Origin: Azoarcus sp. DD4
GTDB lineage: Bacteria; Pseudomonadota; Gammaproteobacteria; Burkholderiales; Rhodocyclaceae
Direction of reading: 5' to 3'
DNA: 64,000 nucleotides
NCBI RefSeq assembly: GCF_006496635.1
Contig: NZ_CP022958.1
Coordinates: 1 to 64,000, forward strand
The notes under the pieces are model-generated. The model made no database searches. It saw only the letters and a list, made by a program, of their open reading frames with translations, and was not told the DNA's origin. Position numbers and translations under genes: made by a program. Below are positions 49,265-57,394 of this stretch, piece after piece. How positions within the stretch are numbered: position 1 is the first letter of the stretch; each line of letters starts with the position of its first letter.

Positions 49265-50368
49265 TCAGGAGGAGATGCCGGGAGAAGGGCCGCCGCTCGC
49301 GTCTTCGACACCAGGCAACGGCCGGTATTCGGCGGACAGCGCATGCACCACGCCGCTCACCAGGTTGCAGGCGTAGAGCGCGGCGAGGTCCACGCCCTCG
49401 CCGAGCAGCGGCCGCACGCTCGCCTGCAGCGCGCGCGTCTCGGCTTCGGCGGCACGGGCCAGGCGTTCGCCTTCGGCCGCGCCGACCACGGCGAAGCGCA
49501 CCGCCTGCCCCGGCCGGCAGGCGGCCAGGCGGCCGAGGTCGGCGCTTATCACCGTGGCGACCTTGGGATAGCCACCGGCGGTCTGGGCATCGGCCAGCAG
49601 CACGATGGGCTGGCCGTTGCCCGGCACCTGGATGGCGCCCTGCACGGTGGCATCCGACACGATCTCGCGCGCCCCGGCGTGTTCCAGCGGCGGCCCTTCC
49701 AGACGCACGCCCATGCGGTCGGCCTCGGCGGTGACGCGGTACTCGGCCGCGACGAACAACGCCAGCGCGGCCTCGGTGAAATGGTCGGCCTGCGGCCCGG
49801 GCACGATGCGGATGGGGCCGGCATCGGCCGCCGGCGGCACCGGCAGCACGCGTTCCGGCGAGGCGCTCGCCGCAGCGGCCGGCAAGCGCATGCCGCCGGC
49901 CAGGGCGCGGCCGCTCAGGCTGCCGCCGAGGCCGCCCAGCCCGGCGCGGGCGTAAGTGGCAGCGCTGCCCAGCACCGCTGGCAGCGTCAGGCCCTCGACC
50001 GCGACCATCGCGATCCGGCCAGCACCGAGCTTGCGCAGCCGCAGCACGTCGCCATCGGCCAGCGTAACCGAACGCCACGCCGGCAGCGGACCGCGTTCGC
50101 CGCCGCGCTCGATCTCCAGCGTCGCGTCGCCCGCCACCGCGACGCGCACGGCGCCGCCGCGGGCGGCCAGCTGCAGCCCGCCGTCGAAGCATTCGATCAC
50201 CGGTGCCGCATCGACGTTGCCCACCAGGCTGTTGGCGATGCGCATCAGGCGGCTGTCGAGTACACCCGCCCAGGGCACGCCGATGCGCCGGTAACCGCGC
50301 CGGCCGCCGTCCTGCACCGAGGCGTAGGCCCCGGCGGCCAGCACTTCCAGCTGCACGGTGTCGCTCAT
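49265..50368 (-). CDS. pxpC: 5-oxoprolinase subunit C (KipA type)
   Basis: This 367-residue protein is the biotin-dependent-carboxylase-like subunit of 5-oxoprolinase. It starts with the typical GAYASVQDGGRRGYRRIGVP and has the conserved AGGYPKVATVISADLGRLA segment. The start codon overlaps the pxpB stop as ATGA, and pxpA follows after 19 bp. Length and motifs are standard, so the enzyme should be complete. Confidence 0.94.
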   Translation of the reverse strand: MSDTVQLEVLAAGAYASVQDGGRRGYRRIGVPWAGVLDSRLMRIANSLVGNVDAAPVIECFDGGLQLAARGGAVRVAVAGDATLEIERGGERGPLPAWRSVTLADGDVLRLRKLGAGRIAMVAVEGLTLPAVLGSAATYARAGLGGLGGSLSGRALAGGMRLPAAAASASPERVLPVPPAADAGPIRIVPGPQADHFTEAALALFVAAEYRVTAEADRMGVRLEGPPLEHAGAREIVSDATVQGAIQVPGNGQPIVLLADAQTAGGYPKVATVISADLGRLAACRPGQAVRFAVVGAAEGERLARAAEAETRALQASVRPLLGEGVDLAALYACNLVSGVVHALSAEYRPLPGVEDASGGPSPGISS

Positions 50369-51105
50369 TGCCCGCCCTCCAGCCATTGCTGCGGATCGAT
50401 CTCGCCCGCCTGCAGAGCGGCCGTCAGGCGCTGGAATTCCGCCATCGACACCGGTTCGAAGCACACCCGGTCGCCCGCCGCCAGCAGCGAGGGCGACGCA
50501 CGCCCGGCGTCGAACAGCGGCACCGGGCAGCGCCCGAGCAGATGCCAGCCGCCCGGGCTTTCCCAGGGGTAGATCGCGGTCAGCCCGGTGGCGATGGCCA
50601 CGCTGCCGGCCGGCACGCGGACGCGCGGCTCGGCCCGGCGCGGCAGCCGCAGGCGTTCGGGCAGGTCGCCCATGAAGGGGAAGCCGGGCAGGAAGCCGAG
50701 CATGTAGACCCGGTATTCGGTGCCGCTGTGCAGCGCCACCACCTCGTCCTCGCCCGCGCCGATGGCGCGCGCCGTGTCGGCAAGGTCGGGCGCGCACTCG
50801 CCTTCGTAGCACACCGGCAGGCGCCAGCGCCGGCCGGCCAGCGCCGCGCCGCCCTCGGCCGCGGCGAACAGCGGCTGCAGCGCGGCGATCAGCGCCTCGC
50901 GCCCGGTCAGCAGCGGATCGAAGAACACGGTGAGCGAACGGAAGGTGGGCATGGTTTCGATCACACCGGGCAGGCCGCCTTCGGCCTGCAAGCGGGCGAT
51001 GGCGGCGTCGAGCGCATTCACCGCGGCCAGCAGTTGCGGATCGATGGCGTTGCCGAATTCGATGGTGAAGGCGGCATCGCCGGCATCGAGCAGGCGCAGG
51101 CTCAT
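50365..51105 (-). CDS. pxpB: 5-oxoprolinase subunit B (KipI type)
   Basis: The 246-residue KipI-like protein pairs with PxpC. It begins LRLLDAGDAAFTIEFGN, has the central YRVYMLGFLPGFPFMGDLP and ends in the domain with the FDAGRASPSLLAAGDRV segment. In Bacillus, KipI also inhibits a sporulation kinase, but with pxpA and pxpC complete beside it the catabolic role is the likely one. It starts 17 bp after the MarR gene. Confidence 0.93.
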   Translation of the reverse strand: MSLRLLDAGDAAFTIEFGNAIDPQLLAAVNALDAAIARLQAEGGLPGVIETMPTFRSLTVFFDPLLTGREALIAALQPLFAAAEGGAALAGRRWRLPVCYEGECAPDLADTARAIGAGEDEVVALHSGTEYRVYMLGFLPGFPFMGDLPERLRLPRRAEPRVRVPAGSVAIATGLTAIYPWESPGGWHLLGRCPVPLFDAGRASPSLLAAGDRVCFEPVSMAEFQRLTAALQAGEIDPQQWLEGGQ

Positions 51106-51122
51106 GGTCGGTACTCCAACGC

Positions 51123-51665
51123 TTACAGCACCGAGGTGGACGCGGCGCGCGCCGCCTGGTCGTAGCGGCCGGACAACGTGCGCAGCAGGCGCGCCAGCTC
51201 GCCGAGCTGGGCGTTGTCCTCGGCGCTGCCGGTGAAGCCCGGCATCAGGCAGGACTCGCGCACGTCGCGGTAGGCCAGGCAGATCTCGCGGCCGCGCTCG
51301 GTGACACCGAAAAAGGCTTCCTTGCCCTGTTTCTTGCTTTGCACCAGGCCGAGACCGGCGAGCTTGCGCAGCGAGTAGGACACCACGTGCGTATCTTCGA
51401 CGTTGAGCACGAAGCAGATGTCGGCCAGGCGCTTGTCGCTGTCGCGATGGGCGACGTGGTGCAGCACCAGCACGTCGATGGCGGCCATGTCCTTGATGCC
51501 GGTCGCGTTCATGCAGCGCAGCATCCAGCGCGCGAAGGCGTGCCAGGCCACGATCATTCCGTATTCGAACTCCGACAGCTCGGGCGACTTCGGCGACACC
51601 AGATGCTGGGAGGAAACGATGCGGCCGCCGTCCGGGGCGGCGGGTGACGCCGGGTTTTTCGCCAT
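51123..51665 (-). CDS. MarR-family winged-helix regulator
   Basis: The 180-residue protein has a winged helix centred at about 60-125 (KRLADICFVLNVEDTHVVSYSLRKLAGLGLVQSKKQGK). It is divergent from the second TRAP system and lies immediately upstream of pxpBCA, so one regulator could control both sides. A partial dyad in the 166-bp gap is a candidate binding site. The ligand is unknown. Confidence 0.85.
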   Translation of the reverse strand: MAKNPASPAAPDGGRIVSSQHLVSPKSPELSEFEYGMIVAWHAFARWMLRCMNATGIKDMAAIDVLVLHHVAHRDSDKRLADICFVLNVEDTHVVSYSLRKLAGLGLVQSKKQGKEAFFGVTERGREICLAYRDVRESCLMPGFTGSAEDNAQLGELARLLRTLSGRYDQAARAASTSVL

Positions 51666-51679
51666 GTTTTCCTCAGAAC

Positions 51680-51700
51680 TTGTTTACGAATTCTTGACAA
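51680..51700. promoter_or_regulatory. Candidate MarR operator
   Basis: TTGTTTACGAATTCTTGACAA is an imperfect dyad centred near GAATTC, with matching TTGT/ACAA ends. It lies 15-35 bp upstream of the MarR start codon in an AT-rich stretch that also holds TTGACA (51694-51699). Binding is inferred. Confidence 0.35.
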
Positions 51701-51831
51701 TTTATAGACGAAATACCACTCTTTCAACAGCGATTTTGTTGCTGCCGTTCCGGCCTGCCGGATCCGCGGCAGGCAAGATCCACAGCAGCACACGGTTTTC
51801 AGCCTTCACTCCCCTGCACGGAGAACACCAG

Positions 51832-52821
51832 ATGACCGCCTCCCACCGCATCCTCAAGGCACTTGCCGGCACCCTGGCCGCGCTCGGCATCACCGGCGCC
51901 GCCCAGGCCCAGACCACCTGGGACATGCCCACCCCGTACCCGATCAACAACTTCCACACCGAGAACGTCCAGCAGTTCGCCAACGACATCGCCCAGGCCA
52001 GCGGCGGCAAGCTCAAGATCACCGTCCATCCCAACGGCTCGCTGTACAAGGCCAACGAGATCAAGCGCGCGGTGCAGGGCGGCCAGGCCCAGATCGGCGA
52101 ACTGCTGCTGTCCAGCCTCGCCAACGAAGACCAGCTCTACGCCCTCGATACCGTGCCCTTCCTCGCCACCAGCTACGCCGATTCGATGAAGCTGTGGCAG
52201 GCCTCGCGCGCCGCGGTCGAGGCGCGGCTGGCGAAGAACGGCCTCAAGCTGCTGTACTCGGTGGCCTGGCCGCCGCAGGGCATCTACTCCAAGACGGCGC
52301 TCACCTCGATGGCCGACCTCAAGGGCATCAAGATCCGCTCCTACAGCCCGACCGTGGCCCGCATGATCGAGCTGATGGGCGCGCAGCCGGTCACCGTGCA
52401 GGCGGCCGACCTCACCCAGGCGCTGTCGACCGGCGTGGTCTCGGCCAACCTGACCTCGTCGGCCACCGGCTACGACTCCAAGAGCTGGGAGCAGCTCGAT
52501 TACTACTTCGACGTCCAGGCCTGGCTGCCGAAGAACATCGTGTTCGTGTCGAAGAAAGCCTTCGACGCGCTCGATCCGGCCACCCAGCAGGCGGTGATGA
52601 AGGCCGCCGCCGCCGCCGAGACGCGCGGCTGGAAGCTGTCGGAAGAGAAGACCGCCTGGTACGTCGCCCAGCTCAAGGCCAACGGCATGAAGGTGCTGCC
52701 GGCGTCGGACGCGCTGCGCGCCGACTTCGTCAAGATCGGCGACAGGATGACCACCGAATGGGCCGAGAAGGTCGGCGCCGACGGCCAGAAGATCCTCGAC
52801 ACCTACCGCAAGTCGAAATAA
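51832..52821 (+). CDS. dctP: TRAP solute-binding protein of the second system
   Basis: The 329-residue receptor has a signal peptide cut near AQA-QT and the DctP fold (NNFHTENVQQFANDIAQASGGKLKI, then LTSMADLKGIKIRSYSPTVA with the carboxylate-binding Arg). CGGAGA precedes the ATG. It is divergent from the MarR gene and is the first gene of dctPQM on the plus strand. The two receptors in this window differ widely, so they probably bind different acids. Confidence 0.92.
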   Translation: MTASHRILKALAGTLAALGITGAAQAQTTWDMPTPYPINNFHTENVQQFANDIAQASGGKLKITVHPNGSLYKANEIKRAVQGGQAQIGELLLSSLANEDQLYALDTVPFLATSYADSMKLWQASRAAVEARLAKNGLKLLYSVAWPPQGIYSKTALTSMADLKGIKIRSYSPTVARMIELMGAQPVTVQAADLTQALSTGVVSANLTSSATGYDSKSWEQLDYYFDVQAWLPKNIVFVSKKAFDALDPATQQAVMKAAAAAETRGWKLSEEKTAWYVAQLKANGMKVLPASDALRADFVKIGDRMTTEWAEKVGADGQKILDTYRKSK

Positions 52822-52834
52822 TCCCAGCCCCATC

Positions 52835-52859
52835 GGGCCCGGCATGCCGGGCCCTTTTT
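52835..52859 (+). terminator. Terminator/attenuator between dctP and dctQ
   Basis: GGGCCCGGCATGCCGGGCCC (52835-52854) is a perfect 20-bp palindrome followed by five T residues, 13 bp after the dctP stop and 15 bp before the dctQ start. It would stop most transcripts after dctP and let a fraction read on, giving excess receptor over permease. Confidence 0.8.
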
Positions 52860-52874
52860 CCGCCCGGAGCCCCC

Positions 52875-53393
52875 ATGAGAGCGCTGCTCGATTCCCTCTA
52901 CCGCCTGTCCGGCGCGCTCGCTGCGCTCGGCATGGTCGCCACCCTGCTGATGGTCTCGGCCGGCGTCGTCAGCCGGTCGCTCGGCCTCTACCTTGCCGGC
53001 AGCGACGACTACGCCGGCTACGCGATGGCCGCCTGCGGCTTTCTCGCGCTGGCCTACACCTTCAAGCACGGCGAGCACATCCGCGTCAGCCTGGTGCTGG
53101 AGCGGGTCGGCCCGCGCCTGCGCCGCGCGCTGGAATGGGGCTCGCTCGCCGCCGCCACCGCCGTTGCCGGCATGCTGGCCTGGTACGCGGTACGGCTGGC
53201 CTGGCAGTCCTACGAATTCGAGGAGGTGTCGCAGGGGGTGGATGCCACGCCGCTGTGGATCCCACAGCTGTCGATGGCGATCGGCACGGTAGTGCTGCTG
53301 ATCGCCATCGTCGACGACCTGGTGCTGACCACGCTCGGCCGCGCGCCCAGGCGGCTGGCCGGTGCCGGCGCCGAAGCCGCACGCATGGAATGA
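52875..53393 (+). CDS. dctQ: TRAP small permease of the second system
   Basis: The 172-residue protein has four hydrophobic segments and the DctQ pattern (MVSAGVVSRSLG and YTFKHGEHIRVSLVLE). GGAG lies 6 nt before the ATG. It follows the terminator-like hairpin and starts a two-gene permease unit with dctM. Confidence 0.9.
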   Translation: MRALLDSLYRLSGALAALGMVATLLMVSAGVVSRSLGLYLAGSDDYAGYAMAACGFLALAYTFKHGEHIRVSLVLERVGPRLRRALEWGSLAAATAVAGMLAWYAVRLAWQSYEFEEVSQGVDATPLWIPQLSMAIGTVVLLIAIVDDLVLTTLGRAPRRLAGAGAEAARME

Positions 53394-53403
53394 GGAGCGG
53401 ACC

Positions 53404-54702
53404 ATGGAACTGACCATTGCAGCCCTCCTCATCGGCCTGATGCTGGTGCTGCTCGCCGGCGGCGTCTGGATAGGCCTGGCGCTGATGGCCATCGGCATCC
53501 TCGGCATGCTCGGCTTCACCCCGCGCGCGCCCGGCGACGGCATGGCGGTGGCGATCTGGGGCGCCGGCTCGAGCTGGACCCTGACCGCGCTGCCGCTCTT
53601 CCTGTGGATGGGCGAGATCCTGTTCCGCACCAAGCTGTCGGAAGACATGTTCAAAGGCCTGTCGCCCTGGCTGGAACGCCTGCCCGGCCGCCTGCTGCAC
53701 ACCAACATCATCGGCTGCACGCTGTTCGCCGCGGTGTCGGGCTCGTCGGCGGCGACCTGCGCCACCATCGGCAAGATCGCGCTGCCCGAACTCACCCGCC
53801 GCGGCTATCCGGAATCGATGGCGCTCGGCACGCTGGCCGGCGCCGGCACGCTCGGCCTCTTGATCCCGCCGTCCATCATCATGATCGTCTATGGCGTGGC
53901 GGCCGACGTCTCCATCGCCAAGCTCTTCATCGGCGGGGTGCTGCCGGGCATCATGCTGGCGGGGCTGTTCATGGGCTGGGTCATCGTCTGGTCGCTGCTG
54001 AACGCCGACAAGATCCCGCCGGCCGACCTGCGCACCAATTTCGCCGGCAAGATCCGCGCGTCGCGCAACCTGATCCCGGTGATCCTGCTGATCGCCGGCG
54101 TGCTCGGCTCCATCTACAGCGGCATCGCCACCGCCACCGAGGCGGCGGCCATCGGCGTGATCGGCAGCCTCGTCATCGCCGCCAGCCAGAAGTCGCTCAA
54201 CCGCAAGAGCTTCGTCGCCGCGCTGATGGGCGCCACCCGGCTGTACTGCATGATCGCGCTCATCCTCGGCGGCTCGGCCTTCCTCACCCTGGCGATGGGC
54301 TACATCGGCCTGCCGCGCCACCTCGCCGAGTGGATAGGCTCGCTCGGGCTGAGCCCAGGCGTGCTGCTGGTGGCGCTGGCGGTGTTCTACGTGCTGCTCG
54401 GCTGCTTCCTCGACGGCATCTCCATCGTGGTGCTGACCATGGCGGTGCTGATGCCCACCATCCAGACCGCCGGCATCGATCCGCTGTGGTTCGGCATCTT
54501 CGTGGTGGTCGTGGTGGAAATGGCGCAGGTGACGCCGCCGGTGGGCTTCAACCTGTTCGTGCTGCAAGGCCTCACCGGGCGCCAGATCACCACCATCGCG
54601 CGCTACGCCATGCCCTACTTCCTGCTGATGGTGCTGGCCGTGGTGCTGCTGTACGCATTCCCCGGCCTGGTGACCTGGCTGCCGGGGCGGATGATAGGCT
54701 AA
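53404..54702 (+). CDS. dctM: TRAP large permease of the second system
   Basis: The 432-residue membrane protein has about twelve hydrophobic segments and the motifs AAVSGSSAATCATIG and LGLLIPPSIIMIVYG. It starts 10 bp after dctQ with GAGGAG upstream. It ends 13 bp from the end of a convergent hydrolase gene. Confidence 0.93.
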   Translation: MELTIAALLIGLMLVLLAGGVWIGLALMAIGILGMLGFTPRAPGDGMAVAIWGAGSSWTLTALPLFLWMGEILFRTKLSEDMFKGLSPWLERLPGRLLHTNIIGCTLFAAVSGSSAATCATIGKIALPELTRRGYPESMALGTLAGAGTLGLLIPPSIIMIVYGVAADVSIAKLFIGGVLPGIMLAGLFMGWVIVWSLLNADKIPPADLRTNFAGKIRASRNLIPVILLIAGVLGSIYSGIATATEAAAIGVIGSLVIAASQKSLNRKSFVAALMGATRLYCMIALILGGSAFLTLAMGYIGLPRHLAEWIGSLGLSPGVLLVALAVFYVLLGCFLDGISIVVLTMAVLMPTIQTAGIDPLWFGIFVVVVVEMAQVTPPVGFNLFVLQGLTGRQITTIARYAMPYFLLMVLAVVLLYAFPGLVTWLPGRMIG

Positions 54703-54715
54703 GGACGGGCGTGCC

Positions 54716-55645
54716 TCAGGCGCCTTCCAGCAGGAAGGGCAAGGCGGCTTCCAGCAAGGCCGCCGGTGCCTCTTCCGGGATGTAGTGGCCGCAGGGCAGC
54801 GGGCCGCCGCGGACGTCGTCCGCCACCCGCTGCCACTCCTCCAGCGGCCGGAAACAGCGCTGCACGATGCCCTTCTCGCCCCACAGCGCCAGCAGCGGCA
54901 TCGTCAGCCGGCGGCCGGCGGCGCGGTCGGCACGGTCGTGTTCCAGGTCGATGCCGGCGGCGGCGCGGTAGTCCTCGCACAGGCTGTGCGCCGCGCCGGG
55001 CTGCGACAGGCAGCGCGCGTACTCGGCGAAGGCGGCCGGGTCGAAAGGCGTCAGCCCGGCATGGCGGCTGCCCATGACGTCGCCCAGGTAGGCGACGGGG
55101 TCGGCCTCGATCAGGCGCTCCGGCAGCGGCGCGCGCTGGATCAGGAAGAACCAGTGCCAGTAGGCGCGCGCGAAGGCTTCGGTGGTCTGCTCGTACATCG
55201 CCAGCGTCGGTGCGATGTCGAGCAGCACCAGCCGGCTCACCGCCTGCGGATGGTCGGCCGCCAGCCGGTGGGCGACACGCGCGCCGCGGTCGTGGGCCAG
55301 TACCTTGAAGCGCGCGTGGCCGAGCGCGCGCATCAGCGCCACCTGATCCGCCGCCATCGCGCGCTTGGCGTAGTTGCCATGGTCGGGCGCACCCGCCGGC
55401 TTGGCGGAATCGCCGTAGCCGCGCAGGTCGGACGCCACCACGCTGAAGTGCCGCGCCAGTTCCGGCACCACCTTGTGCCAGATCGCGTGGGTCTGCGGAT
55501 GGCCATGCAGCAGCAACAGCGCCGGCCCGCTGCCGCCCGCCACGCAGGCGATATCCACACCCGGCGCGACCTCCACGCGATGGCTGGCGAAACCCGGAAA
55601 CAGCGCGGCGTCGGCCGCGGCGGCGGCCTGGTTGGCAGGAAACAT
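54716..55645 (-). CDS. Alpha/beta hydrolase, fluoroacetate dehalogenase-like
   Basis: Haloacetate dehalogenases displace fluoride or chloride from haloacetates with an Asp nucleophile. All their active-site residues appear here in order: nucleophile Asp119 with Arg120 and Arg123 (HDRGAR), Asp143, the halide pocket His164-Trp165 (YWHWFFL) and Tyr226, and catalytic His287. The protein has 309 residues. The ATG at 55645 has GAGG upstream, favoured over a GTG at 55654. It converges on a TRAP transporter for organic acids. Some relatives with this motif set act on other substrates. Confidence 0.85.
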   Translation of the reverse strand: MFPANQAAAAADAALFPGFASHRVEVAPGVDIACVAGGSGPALLLLHGHPQTHAIWHKVVPELARHFSVVASDLRGYGDSAKPAGAPDHGNYAKRAMAADQVALMRALGHARFKVLAHDRGARVAHRLAADHPQAVSRLVLLDIAPTLAMYEQTTEAFARAYWHWFFLIQRAPLPERLIEADPVAYLGDVMGSRHAGLTPFDPAAFAEYARCLSQPGAAHSLCEDYRAAAGIDLEHDRADRAAGRRLTMPLLALWGEKGIVQRCFRPLEEWQRVADDVRGGPLPCGHYIPEEAPAALLEAALPFLLEGA

Positions 55646-55721
55646 GGCGGACACCTCGCAGCGGACGAAAGGCAGCCAGTATGGCCGCGCCGGTCGCCGC
55701 CGGAAAGCGCGGCCGATCCGT

Positions 55722-56480
55722 TCAGGGATAGACGAACTGGCGCACCAGCGTGAGCTCGCCGGCCGCCCGCATCGGCACCTCGAATTCCTGGCGACGCTCG
55801 GACGGCGTGCCTTCGTTGGAGATCACCGCGATGCGGGCGGTGGTCAGCAGGTGTTCCTCGCCGCTGCCATAGTAGTTCACATAGACCTGGTAAGGACCCT
55901 TGGCCGGCGCCGGCGCGGCGAAGATCTCCGGGCCGTAACCGGTGGTGACGTCGACGTCGATGGCACCGCTCCTCACCACCCGGTTGCCGTACCAGGCGTG
56001 CTCGCCGTCGGGGGTGAGGATGTGCAGGTCGAGGTCGGTGCCGTCGGTATTCCAGCTCAGCACCACCCGCAGGCGCGACTGCGGCTGGCCGGCGGCGGTC
56101 TGGTAGAACTGCACGCGCTGTGCGCTGCGGCCCTCGCCGTCGCGGATCTCGACGCTGTTGGAACCGGTGGCGAAGCTGTAGGCGCGGCCGTAGCGGCCGG
56201 CCTCGTCGGTTTCCAGCGGCATCGCGTTGCCATTGACCACCAGTGTCGCCGGCCCCTTGCCGGCGCGCGCGATGCGGCCGCGGATCTGCGCCGCACCCGG
56301 CACATCGGCCACCAGCCCGGGGCGCGAGGCCGGGTAGTTCACCTCCTGGGTGTAGGGCGCGTCGGCATGGCCCGGACGCCAGCCGCCCACCGGCATCTCC
56401 GCTTCGGCCAGAGCGGCGCCGGGCAGCGCGGCGAGCAGCAGCGCGAAGCGGCGGAGATCAGAAGATGACGGATTTGACAT
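55722..56480 (-). CDS. DUF2135 exported protein (YfaP-like)
   Basis: This 252-residue protein has a signal peptide (RRFALLLAALPGAALAEA) and a DUF2135 domain with the core TDLDLHILTPDGEHAWYGNR and PYQVYVNYYG. It resembles E. coli YfaP. It overlaps the upstream paralogue by 23 nt, so the two are coupled. The role is unknown; neighbours suggest the cell envelope. Confidence 0.82.
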   Translation of the reverse strand: MSNPSSSDLRRFALLLAALPGAALAEAEMPVGGWRPGHADAPYTQEVNYPASRPGLVADVPGAAQIRGRIARAGKGPATLVVNGNAMPLETDEAGRYGRAYSFATGSNSVEIRDGEGRSAQRVQFYQTAAGQPQSRLRVVLSWNTDGTDLDLHILTPDGEHAWYGNRVVRSGAIDVDVTTGYGPEIFAAPAPAKGPYQVYVNYYGSGEEHLLTTARIAVISNEGTPSERRQEFEVPMRAAGELTLVRQFVYP

Positions 56481-57330
56481 GGGTGAGATCGCCGATCTTG
56501 CGCAGCGGCACGACGAAGCTCTCGCGCCGCTCCTGCGGGGTGTTTTCGTGGAAGACGAGGGTGATGCGGCAGGTGATGATCTTCTTCTGCCGGGTGCGCT
56601 CGTCGAAGTGGTAGCCGGCGTCGCCGAAGTTGCCCCAGTAATTGACGTAGAGCTGGTAGGGGCCGCGCAGCGGCGTGGTGATGGAGAACATCTCGGGCCC
56701 GGCGCCATCGACGCTGTCCACATCCATGCCGCCGCCGTTGGTGAGCACCGGATGCGCCCAGAAGGCATGCTGGCCGTCGGGCGTGAGTACGTGGAGGTCG
56801 ACCTCGGCCTGGTCGTCGTCCCAGGCCAGGATGGCGCGCAGCTGGGCGCGCGGCCGCGCCGGGTTGGCCTCGAAGAATTGCAGGCGCTGCAGCGACTGGC
56901 CGTCGGCGCTGCGGATCTCGACGCTGTTGGAGCCGGGGCCGAAGGCGTAGGGGCGGGCGTAGCGGCCGTCGTCGCCGCTGTAGAGCGGCATCGGGTTGCC
57001 ATTGACCACCAGCGTCGGCGGCGTGTGCGGCTTGCCGGCGGCGTCGCGCGCGCGGTGCTCGGCGGCCAGCCGGCCGCGGATCAGCGTGCGCCCGGCCTGG
57101 GCGCCGCGGTCTATCGGCGAATACGGGTAGGCCACCGCGCTGTCGGCGCTGTGATCGGTGAGGCCGCCGTAGTTCCAGCCACCGGCGGGCGCGTCCACCG
57201 TGGCCGGCTGCAGGGCCGCAGCCGGGCCGGCCAGGACAAGCGCACAAAGCACCGTCAGGCAGCGACAGGCACGCGCGCTCACCAGAGCATTGCTCCCACG
57301 ACCGGCTTCTTGAATGGCATATTCCGTCAT
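56458..57330 (-). CDS. DUF2135 exported protein, tandem paralogue
   Basis: The 290-residue protein has a hydrophobic signal segment (CLTVLCALVLAGPAAA) and a DUF2135 domain with the same core, AEVDLHVLTPDGQHAFWAH and PYQLYVNYWGN, as the following gene. Both share the preceding strand pattern PLYSGDDGRYARPYAFGPGS-like, marking a duplication. It is preceded by the DUF2300 gene on the same strand after 64 bp. Confidence 0.82.
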   Translation of the reverse strand: MTEYAIQEAGRGSNALVSARACRCLTVLCALVLAGPAAALQPATVDAPAGGWNYGGLTDHSADSAVAYPYSPIDRGAQAGRTLIRGRLAAEHRARDAAGKPHTPPTLVVNGNPMPLYSGDDGRYARPYAFGPGSNSVEIRSADGQSLQRLQFFEANPARPRAQLRAILAWDDDQAEVDLHVLTPDGQHAFWAHPVLTNGGGMDVDSVDGAGPEMFSITTPLRGPYQLYVNYWGNFGDAGYHFDERTRQKKIITCRITLVFHENTPQERRESFVVPLRKIGDLTHVKSVIF

Positions 57331-57394
57331 ACGCGTATCGACTGAACAGGAATGCGATTGTCCGGCCGCCAGCGGCTGCCGACAAGCGTCGCGC

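Noticed and set aside
51694..51722. Promoter with TTGACA as -35 for the second dctP gene
   Set aside because: No acceptable -10 hexamer lies 16-18 bp downstream, so the hexamer is noted only as part of the dyad region.
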